From Saccoglossus kowalevskii (Eukaryota > Hemichordata > Enteropneusta > Harrimaniidae), in contig NW_003105615.1 of assembly GCF_000003605.2 (NCBI RefSeq), positions 1,640 to 29,363 on the forward strand: a DNA stretch of 27,724 bases, written 5' to 3'. This document shows, one piece after another, positions 1-8,900 of the stretch (within the stretch, counting starts at the first letter, position 1; every line of letters begins with the position of its first letter). The notes under the pieces were generated by a model. The model searched no databases. It saw nothing but the letters and a program-made list of their open reading frames with translations, and was not told the origin of the DNA. The position numbers and the translations under genes are program-made.

Positions 1-851
1 GTCTCACCCTGAACTTTTGGTGACTCTGTGGTGACATCAGCTCTCATCCATCATAAGAACCGCTGACTGGTGACATCTGATGGCAGCTGTAACTGAGCTA
101 ATATAGGGTACAGTAATTCTACCTCTCAACTTTCTACTTTCAAACTGTCTGCTGAGTAACACTTGTACTTTGAGCTGGGATTGGTAGTCAAGTTGTGTCC
201 TACTGTACAGAGAACTATTTCTGAATTATGACGATTGAATTTCTACAAATGAACTTTTGATAACATTGTTGTTGAACAGTGCCCTCAACGCTGTGCCTGA
301 ATAATCTGCGGACACACCCAGGCCACGCCCGATTTCGTCGTGCAGCGCCCCCCATGGTTGATTTCGTCCAGCCTCAGGAACTGCACACAGAAGCTGACTG
401 TGAGTGAACTGTGACCTGATGTGAACATTGATGCTGAACTGTTGACGTATTCATGTGTTTGTTACTTATGCACACTTGTGTTTTTTGATTGATTGATGGT
501 TATTGTTCATTTATTGTTGATAACATTGGCTTTGTTACGTTCAAATTAGCTGATTTTATTATTCATTGAGGGACCAATTAGCACATTTAAACTCAAACTC
601 TAATTAGCTAAGGTTAGGTTTTCTTTCTTTGATATATTTTCAGGATATCCTATCTCACATATTTATATGCATATGCTAATTATTGTACCTTTGTTTATTT
701 TACTGAAGTAGATTGCATTAAAGATTGTGGAGTTAAAGTGCCTGTGTGTGCCGCCTGGTTTTGTTGCCCCTGCTTCCGGTCTTGGTGACTATATTGATGA
801 ACCACATGTATCTTTCCTGTGCCGAGCCCCAAAATTTATCTTTCCCGTACA
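1..851. other. Unassigned stretch, possible LTR-like remnant
   Basis: No coding region is visible. The first 400 bases are richer in GC than the rest of the left flank. A TATA-like string (taatataggg, about 100-109) and an ATTAAA about 600 bases downstream (near 718), followed by a GC-richer block ending in ...CCCGTACA at 851, would suit an LTR with promoter and polyadenylation signal. No second LTR, target duplication or primer site is visible, so this is only a suggestion. Confidence 0.2.
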
Positions 852-1107
852 CATTTGTCCCACTGAATCAATGATCTGTGAGGCTTTGTGAACGGTGTGT
901 TACAATTACAGGCATATTGATTTCCCATTTTAGAGCTATGTTTTCATCTTTGTTTATTATTTTCATATAGCAATCTCATCATATGTTAACATTGTCGTCT
1001 ATGGAATTTCAATTAGTGGTATGAGCCCTACACATATCCATTGTATATTTCAGTTGTTTAGAATCCACTATAAGTACGACCTTGGCGGCGCTGCACACCA
1101 TGGAATG

Positions 1108-1350
1108 TGAAGACGTCATAATGGGTTTGATAATGTCACAATGGGGCTCGTGTATAAATTATCATAAATGTGGCGTCACAATGGGAATCCGTGCATAAAT
1201 TAGCATAAATGATCATACATGGCCGTGAAGGGAGTAATTGGGATGAGGATGACGTCACAATGGGATAATGCGAATAAATTTGCATAATTGAAATATATTT
1301 GAATAGGAGGTCGTAACGAGGTCGTCGTGAATACATTTGCATAAATTAAT
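1108..1350. repeat. Degenerate tandem array with CRE-like and octamer-like motifs
   Basis: The phrase GACGTCACAATGGG or a close variant occurs at about 1112, 1134, 1173 and 1251. A second phrase, close to ATTTGCATAAAT, occurs at about 1158, 1197, 1277 and 1335. The two alternate with irregular spacing, so the block reads as four decayed units. TGACGTCA is the cAMP-response element core and ATTTGCAT the POU octamer. Function is not shown. Confidence 0.55.
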
Positions 1351-1418
1351 ATATTTTTTAAAAGTTAACGAGCATTGACATCACGAAAGATTTTTCAGAA
1401 TGTATCGTAGAAGGCGCT

Positions 1419-1419
<1 letters not shown>

Positions 1420-1451
<32 letters not shown>
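1420..1451. repeat. (CA)n microsatellite
   Basis: An almost pure CA dinucleotide run with two early TA interruptions. Confidence 0.95.
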
Positions 1452-1509
1452 CCATTCACCAGCTTAGGCTAATACATACACGGCATTTTGAAAACTAACG
1501 GAGTTTATT

Positions 1510-1862
1510 ACACAAAAGAAGGGTAAAACTAGTAAGATCAGTTACATGGAATATACATTTTTTTTGTTCAAGTAAATAATAAAAAAATGGATTAAAAACT
1601 GAGTAATATAAGAATAAGAAAAAGAATAATAATAATATTGATAATAATAATCATAATAAAAAAAATAAATTTTAAAATGGTTGAAATACATAGAGTATAC
1701 ATTTTGTAACGCGGTTAAGTATTCGATTATGAAACTGACAAAAGAAGGTAAAACTATTAATGATGAAAAACGGATTAAAAACTTAGTAACATAAGAATAA
1801 TACATAGAGTATACATATATAACACGGCGGTTAAGTATTCTCAAAGGAAAAACTAGCAAACT
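1510..1862. repeat. AT-rich tandem repeat, period about 114 bp
   Basis: The string TACATAGAGTATACAT occurs at 1687 and at 1801, and GCGGTTAAGTATTC follows each at 1711 and 1827. An AAAGAAG(G)GTAAAACTA block recurs near 1515 and 1740, two periods apart. The first unit is inflated by an ATA/AAT simple repeat (about 1605-1670). The long minus-strand frame across it is low-complexity Tyr/Phe/Ile and is not a gene. Confidence 0.65.
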
Positions 1863-2173
1863 AGATTGAAATAAATGGAATAGGGTTAGGTGTCAGTAGA
1901 AAACTCACCCTGTGTCCTGCATTCTATATCATTTTATATACGGTGCTGTATGATGTCAAAGAGTTGGGAATCCATTTCGCGTGTTGACAACGTCAATTCA
2001 CAGGAGACTAAACACAATTCAGGCGTTGATTTAAACCAACGAAACATCACGCGAGTATAATGCTGGGAATATCTCCCGACCAGATCTGGGTGGATTCGTT
2101 GAAATGTAGAATAACAAATGGCAATTTTATGACTATTAATTTCACGCAAATTCAGCAACAATTTTCTTCATAA

Positions 2174-2794
2174 TCAGTCTCGCCCACTTTGGACGAATCT
2201 ATATAACAGCAGGGGGAGAGGTGTCATGCTCATGTAATCGTTCATGCATAATAAAACACCACCAATGAGCAATGGGTCGTTTGGATGTAAAAATAAAAAG
2301 AACATACCTGACAAGACGTTTGATCCGCGATAAAATATCATTGAATTCTCTAAATTGTTTTATCGTTAATGATACACCATGCTTGGTGGGAAATCCATTA
2401 TAATACTCTCGAACATGGACGTAGCTTAGTGTTACAAACAGATTTTTGACTGGGCACAACAAATAGGTGAAAATATTCTCACCTTTTGGGGAACACATTT
2501 ACCAGCTGTTGGATGCGTTAAACTACCGTCAGATGATACCATTTTAGAACATTCACCAACTGTTGAACGCGTTAAACTACCGTCAGATAATGTTGGTGTA
2601 GCAAACGAATTCACAGCCTTGCGTCTTTTGACACAGCAAGTTGGATTGTTAGAACCGTCAGGGTCGAGTTGTGGCAATGGTGTACCAGTGGCTATACATT
2701 GTTCATACATTGGACTTGGAGACGGAGTCACTATGTCCTGTACTGGAGTCCCGGAGAAATCGTTTAGATATGTCTGTAGTTGATTTGAACCCAT
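2174..2794 (-). CDS. Putative small protein with PC4/SUB1-like DNA-binding domain
   Basis: Proposed exons, reading leftwards: 2794-2503, 2449-2308 and 2198-2174, giving 152 codons with phases that agree. The first exon is Ser/Pro/Thr-rich with a basic CCVKRRK patch and two 18-residue repeats (SDGSLT...TxGxC) from a 54-bp DNA duplication. The second encodes VHVREYY, PTKHGVSLT and a following helix. This is the order and spacing of the p15/PC4 coactivator domain, which binds single-stranded DNA as a dimer. Its donor (CAG/GTATGT) and the next acceptor, with a pyrimidine tract, are good. The first intron would be only 53 bases, using a CTG/GTAAAT donor, which is unusually short. The alternative AAG/GTGAGA donor at 2482 breaks the frame. 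A decayed gene with a frameshift is an equally good reading. The next-door Polinton relic suggests it might be a mobile-element gene, but that is inference. Confidence 0.4.
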
Positions 2795-2905
2795 GTTGCT
2801 ACAATGGTAGACAGCTATAGAAATAAATTCCAATACTCATCCTCATGTTCAAGTTCTGCCTTCTCCTCTGCTGATTGGTTGTTCCAATTTTCCCAAGCAA
2901 GAATA

Positions 2906-2913
2906 TATTTATA
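2906..2913 (-). promoter_or_regulatory. TATA-like box upstream of PC4-like reading frame
   Basis: On the minus strand the string TATAAATA lies 112 bases upstream of the proposed ATG at 2794, a sensible spacing for a core promoter with a short leader. The region is AT-rich, so chance is a real alternative. Confidence 0.3.
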
Positions 2914-3033
2914 GAATTTTCACTCGAGATATTGCTTAACAGCATTCCTGAATTGAGAGGGATAGTGATAGTCGAATATCACACAAGATAATGAAGGTCG
3001 ACATAATGTATATAGCAGTATGTCGAATATATA

Positions 3034-3040
3034 CTATATA

Positions 3041-3076
<36 letters not shown>
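3034..3076. repeat. (TA)n microsatellite
   Basis: A near-pure TA run with one TG interruption. It produces opposing spurious reading frames full of Tyr and Ile. Confidence 0.95.
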
Positions 3077-3078
<2 letters not shown>

Positions 3079-3346
3079 GGTACTTCATCTCAAACAAACA
3101 AAAAATCCAAATATCTGAACATAGTAACATTTCCAATGTTTCAAGTCTGTTATTGTTTTCAGACAGACGGCTAAATATCACTACACTGTCAAAATGCTTT
3201 ATCGCTCAGGTCAGGCCAGTGTAAATGCATGCCCTCTATGTGTGAGTGAGTTTTTTTTTGTTTATTTGAGCTGACCACAACCTGGCGCTAATTCGAAACT
3301 GTTCATTTTCAGACATATAGAAAAAAATGAGATTACGGGTAACTGA

Positions 3347-3376
3347 TTAATTAATTAATTGTTTGTTTGTTTGTTT
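3347..3376. repeat. Compound tetranucleotide repeat (TTAA)n(GTTT)n
   Basis: About three TTAA units run directly into four GTTT units. Confidence 0.9.
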
Positions 3377-3598
3377 ACAAAATAAGATACCATAGTTCAT
3401 GGTCTCCAGCAAGTAGTATCGCTACTCAAGATTTTAATCAGAGGTTGAAATTTCTTATTAAATCTGGCTTTTCTTCTTTTTTTTACCCAAAGACCAAACA
3501 TCAAAGTGTGAACCCTAGATATGGATGAACACTCCTACCCACCAATTCAATAACTGTCCATCTACGTATACCTCGGAATATCAGCGCGGGGGTTGTAA

Positions 3599-4642
3599 AG
3601 ACCATGTAAGATACGTTTATTTATTTATTTTGAATTTTATTACAGTGATACTGACACGGATGATATTGACGAGAATACCACCAACAAGATTAATTTCAAT
3701 CTTGTCAGTAAGAGAAAACATTTTGTCAAAAAGTTTAAGGTGAGTCGAACTGACTGGGTCATAAAGGTTTCGCACCCAAATTATTAAGTTCATAGCGAAT
3801 TACAAGCTAACTTTCATCAACTGCTTGAACTGGTCACCTCTGACCTTGACAGACGTGACCAAATTCGTATTTCCATAAATATACCCTACGAAATTTAGCT
3901 ATCGTTTATACCGGTTGATGACATGAATGTTGACAAGATGATGTCCAGCGTGGGGAGGTTTCTACAATCTTACCAAACTATTTCTCTTAAGGAAAATATC
4001 ACCATCAGGAGGATATCTTTTGAAATGCCCCTTGGCGCTGGCAAAACATGTGGGAGGAAGCAGTTTCATACGAAGATCGCAGACAGGTTGAGAAATTCCA
4101 AATGTGTTGCGCTAGAGCGATCATGGTCGACATGTCACACAAAGGACGAAAATCCACCATCGGCTTGGAATTCGATGAAGAAGAAAAAACGGCGAGCTAC
4201 TCTATACAAATACCCGAGCTAAAGAACTTTTACGGAAAGTCAGAGTCGAACAGGGTCTATGTGGCATCGAGGAGATTACAAAATTGCAGAGCACGTAACT
4301 CTATTTCAGATTACACATATTATTGCATCATTTGCCTCCATCATCTTTGTGGGTGATGCCGCAGAAGGTTCCAAAGACATATATCTATAAAGACGAACAC
4401 TGCAATGTTATCACAAACAATACCGGTTTTCTGGGAAAGAGGTACTATTGCACTAGGTCTGATAAGTCTTATTCTAAACGTTACAATCACGTGTGTCTGA
4501 CGGGGTGTTTGAGTTATGGAAATCAATGGACTATGTGGTTATACAATGGAAAAATAGCGGAAATTGTCAAAGATTTTTCAAGAACGAAGAATGTTTCAAA
4601 GGACATCAAAAGTTGTTTAATGATGAAAAACTCTGCAGTTAG
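3599..4642 (+). pseudogene. Polinton/Maverick DNA polymerase B relic (N-terminal part)
   Basis: Protein-like sequence is spread over three plus-strand frames. The frame from 3599 holds NFNLVSKRKHFVKKFK, a TDWVIKV strand and, after stops at 3785 and 3896, a segment through VGRFLQSYQ to FEMPLGAG near 4040. The reading then shifts to a second frame with the CCARAI motif (4105-4122), then to a third with GIEEITKLQ (4263-4289, then a stop near 4302) and a zinc-ribbon-like YYC...NHVC...C stretch (about 4443-4505). It returns to the first frame for CQRFFKNEECFKGHQ (4565-4609), ending at a stop at 4640. The motif order is that of the region preceding the exonuclease and polymerase domains in the protein-primed polymerases of Polintons. 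At least two stops and three frame changes mean it is dead. One expected zinc-ligand Cys reads as Ser. No polymerase catalytic motifs follow, so the relic is truncated. The assignment rests on recalled family patterns. Confidence 0.6.
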
Positions 4643-4875
4643 TTCAGATGCATCTCTTCCTCCATGCTCACACTATTCAGAAAGGCAGAAATCTTCACAG
4701 CTGTTAGAGCTTCAAATATTAATGACAGGCCTCGCACAGGACGGTTAAAGTGTTTTCCAGCAAGCATTTGGTCTGCGGGAGCTGCTGCATACAAATCTGA
4801 ATCAAGAAGTAGATCTAGTAAAACTGCATTTAAAATAATTATAACCAAAGTTGCTCGCCTTCCTATCAAATGCAA
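4639..4875 (-). pseudogene. Unrecognised protein-like fragment
   Basis: A 78-codon minus-strand frame overlaps the tail of the polymerase relic. Its middle (DSDLYAAAPADQMLAGKHFN) has ordinary protein composition in an otherwise AT-rich stretch, whereas its start is low-complexity Ile/Leu. There are no clear splice sites or start context. It may be another fragment of the same mobile element or chance. I cannot name a family. Confidence 0.2.
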
Positions 4876-4882
4876 TTTATAA

Positions 4883-5914
4883 TATTGTCAGTACCATTAA
4901 AAACATCCTATCTACTATTACCTGTCTCATGATAAAACATATTTTATCAAGTAACTATGTTAATTCATCGGACATAGTAATGCTCACGAATAATTGAGAC
5001 CCAAAACATGCTTGTATATTTTCAATAAACAAAATTGCAGTAATACTTTCTACCAAAAGTTCAATAGTTTCACTGCTATAGTTAAAACCAAATCACACAA
5101 ACTGTGTACAGCATAGGATCACACTATTTTATATGAATTCTCTCAAACTCATCTCAAGTAACACATTAACTTGTTACTTTACTTTGTCTATATTGATTTA
5201 CCTGTGAAATGTTACCACGTATTTGAACTTAGGAACCGACAGCCTACATCTCCAAGACAGACTAAAATATTCTGAAATTGGCGTAGTGATACCTACATTA
5301 CCAGCTGGGTTCATATGTGACTCATTACAACTGTATGTCGCTCCGCACTTCACCTGGCATTTGTTGTTCATTATTTTGTATGAAAATATGTTGTATGCGA
5401 CAATTTTTCGATAATACAGCCTTTGTCGCAATTAAAAGTATAGCACAACTCAAATGATGCCTACGGACTATATTTCTAACGATCATACATAAACAGCGCC
5501 ACCAACCTTTACAAAATGGTAATGTTTTGAGCCTTGTTTGTCAATAATTAGTTATTGTTATTCTATTTCTGGTCAAAACTAACCACAATATTCCAATGCG
5601 AAGAAACGTTATGATGTGAATCATTGTTATTTCAGTCCGGAAAAAATATTTTGACAATGTTACTAATAGCTTGCTATTACAATTCACACTGCTTCCGAAT
5701 AATGTATGTATGCAAGGATAGTAACAAATCGTGGAACCTCACACCTTCTTATTTTGCGTTTTCCAACCTTATGTGAAATTTGAAAAAAGAACGTTTCGCC
5801 ATGTTTGTCAGTGGTGCGACTGAAATGAATGTATAGCTATCCTACCCCAATGATAATGGAATAACTCAATAAGATCACAGTCAGTCGCTCGTCCATTGAT
5901 AAATTATTTGTGTC
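4883..5914. other. Upstream flank of the first fucosyltransferase gene
   Basis: AT-rich sequence without a supported gene. It probably contains the untranslated first exon and promoter of the downstream gene, but no TATA box or donor can be singled out. A 77-codon minus-strand frame (5198-5431) with five Cys and a GT donor-like end was considered and not called. Confidence 0.5.
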
Positions 5915-5916
5915 AG
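5915..5916 (+). other. Predicted splice acceptor 2 nt before the start codon
   Basis: The string TCAG/AA-ATGAAGTA here is repeated at the second gene's start (AG at 15166-15167). Conservation of the AG and of the AA spacer suggests a 5'-UTR intron ending here. The pyrimidine tract is weak at this copy and better at the second. Confidence 0.45.
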
Positions 5917-5918
5917 AA

Positions 5919-8900
5919 ATGAAGTACACTGCACTCATTGTAACGACGTTCTTCAGTTTATTTGTATGCTTCTACTGGTCGAATATGAACAGTGTTCCTA
6001 TGCCGTATATTCGGGTAAGTTATCCTTAAAATTACGTTACGTCAGTATTAATTAAAAGAATTTTAAATTAATTATTTTAATTATTATGTTTTTTACCCAT
6101 GGTATTATTTATTAATACAATATAGTTACACACATTGATGAAAACAAATTTGAGTTGAGAGTGAAGTGTCATTTGCCTCAATTCCTCCTCAAAAGGGAGT
6201 TGATGTAATATAGCATACCCGAAATGTATTTCAAGCAAAACGTAGTTAAAATTCCTTTCTATTTTTAGTACGAATATCTAATAGAGAGCTGGCGTAAATT
6301 AATCTCAGCATGCATCATCATTGTTGTTGTTTTTCGAATTCTGTTTTGGAACTCACATATTAGGAAGCAGTAATATGGGGAACACAATAAGTAACTTGTG
6401 TGTATAGAAAATACTTCATATGGAATATTAGCTTACTATGCGGTGACTTGATGATAACTTACGTTGCTGAGATATACAACCACGACTTTAAGGGGGTTCA
6501 TTTGCAATTTAAAAACACAATGCCTTAGTTATTGGTTTTGTTGTGTTGTGTCTAACGGATTGCATTGTGTTGTGTTGTGTTGTGTCAAACAGCCATGTAA
6601 GATAGTCATAATTCGTTGTCCGCGTCTGACAATACATCTCGTTTTTAAAATCCGAAAGAAAAAAGAAAAACATGACATTTTTGTAAAAACTCATAGCAAG
6701 TGTTCCAAATTTAAAGCCATGTGTGAAGGGAGATATGTTACTAGATAAAACTTTTCTTGATGTGTTTGATATGAACATCACATTGTAAGCGTTGCACCAG
6801 ACTACACAAGCTGTCACAGTGGTTCATGTCACCAATTGAGATACAGTTGCGTACGAGTCAATTATGAAATTATAATATTTTAATTATCCCGTCATATGTT
6901 GGTAGCTTATGTTAAGATAATAAACCATTGTTGAAACAACCCGTTCTTATTTTTAATCTCCGATTAATTGGGAAATAAGTTTTGTCAGTATATTCGGAGA
7001 ATGGCTTATTGGCACTACTATAATTGTTATTTTAAAAACCAAACTGATTATTAACTGACAATTATAAATAAAATCAATGATAACTTTTCGGCATATACTA
7101 TTTTGGCACCCAATAATTCAATGTCACAAATATAAGCATTGTCTGCAAAACTAATAATTAAATATGTTTTGTGTTATCAAATTAATTCAAATTACGCAGT
7201 CAAATACAATATGCCAAATACTGAACCTGTCCTGGCTACAGATATATCTATAGAATTGGTCCCCTTTAAAGTTTTAATTTTTGGCGAAATCGACCATATG
7301 TTCTTCAAACAGAGCACATATTTGTTAATTGTTGAATGAGCATGAAATTTTATTCGACTTCCACGTCATATTTGTAAATCGCTAATCGCCCTATTTTAAA
7401 TATCAACACATTTGAATAGTAAGTGGCGAGTAGGAATGTAACTTTGAATCCTAACTGCTCCTCGATGAGGTTCAATCATCCTAGAACTCACTCAACTAAA
7501 CATTAATATTGTCGCTTTCATTAAAGAGAAAAGTTTTTTGTGAAAGACGGGAGAAATGTTCAATTCATTTGGCAAATTACAGAATTTCGGGTTTACTGTG
7601 TGAACACATAACCCAGACAATGTTTGAACAGTGATATCAGTATAAAACAACCGAGTGACCAACTGCGCATGTCTGAATATACAAACAAGTTATTGAGAAA
7701 CTAAGCGTATTTTGTTAATGATAAGGTGGAATGCGAAATAATTATGTTGCCTCTGATTTTTTTCCTTTAGCTTGCTGACTTTATCACACATGCATGATAT
7801 ACTAACATACTATTAAAATTCATATTCTAATTATGGCAGGAATACGCCACCAAGAGCGATAAGAAACAGAATTTGTTTAACCTTTAACGAATCACTATTA
7901 CTAATTAAGAAGTCTGAATATCTCAGATGCTTCTCAAATAGGTGTTTGAAACATTACACGAGCTATGTTAAATAAAACTTCTATGTTTTGCTTAATGTTT
8001 GCCTGTCGAGAGATTTATGTTTGGTAAATGCAGGTTTTGTTTGTCACAACAGCCTTCTTTACCATTGAAATTATGGTTTATATATTATATTTTAGCAATC
8101 AGTGAATGCTGCAACACCTGTTCAAGCTCCAGAGAAATATATTATGCAGCATGTTGCAATTGATTCACACATAGAGAACTACAGTTTACATCAGATCAAT
8201 AGTACAGCAATCAGCAAATTGAACGTAAAAAAAAGGGAAATGTATGAACGTTATTTGTTTCCCTTGATATATTATGGTTGCGGACCATGCGAACAGTATT
8301 CGTTTTTCGTGAGTGGTATCGTCAATGCTATATCACAGAACCGTTCAATAGTAACAATACCTTTCCATAACAATCATTTGCAAAATGCGAATGTGGAACG
8401 CAGTTTAAATGAAACGTTCAACTATTCAAAACTTCGACAAATTGTAGGTTTGGTAACCGTTGATGAATTCATTGATGTCTGCGGTACAACATTCACCCCG
8501 CAACAGGTTTTACTGGGACCCCAAGGTACTCCTGAAAAAGCAGAATTACGTGAACAAAGATTGCACTATTACGAGGTTTACGTGAGAAAGATGAAAAATT
8601 ATATTCCAAACATAAAGTTACCTACAAGACAAGATGTTGAGATATACCAAGAACGCGTGTCTCAGCATTCGTTGAGGATGTCCTATGATGTCGATTGTTT
8701 ATTCTTTGTAACTGCAGTACAGTTCTATAATGAATATAGAGGACCGGAATATAACAGTATCATGACACAAATTAGCAAACACTTGGTTAGGGCGCCTTAC
8801 CTTCAAAGGCTAGCGGACAACGCTATCCAGCAGATATCAGGAGGATCTCATTATGCAGCACTTCATTGGAGAAATAGATCTGCTGAATAGTGAGTAGATT

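Noticed and set aside
1542-1859. 105-codon minus-strand reading frame
   Set aside because: Translation of an AT-rich tandem and simple repeat; almost all Tyr, Phe, Ile and Ser.
2450-2482. 33-base intron from AAG/GTGAGA to CCCAG
   Set aside because: The donor looks good, but the phases do not match the PC4-like frame and 33 bases is too short for splicing.
2835-2940. Minus-strand AWENWNNQSAEEK...EYWNLFL fragment
   Set aside because: Protein-like composition, but it lies between two stops about 35 codons apart with no start or usable acceptor; too short to support.
5198-5431. Cys-containing minus-strand frame with a donor-like end
   Set aside because: No start context, acceptor or family resemblance; the opposite strand is equally open.
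6464-6817. Overlapping frames on both strands in intron 1
   Set aside because: Both run through the (TTGTG)n repeat and lack any family resemblance.
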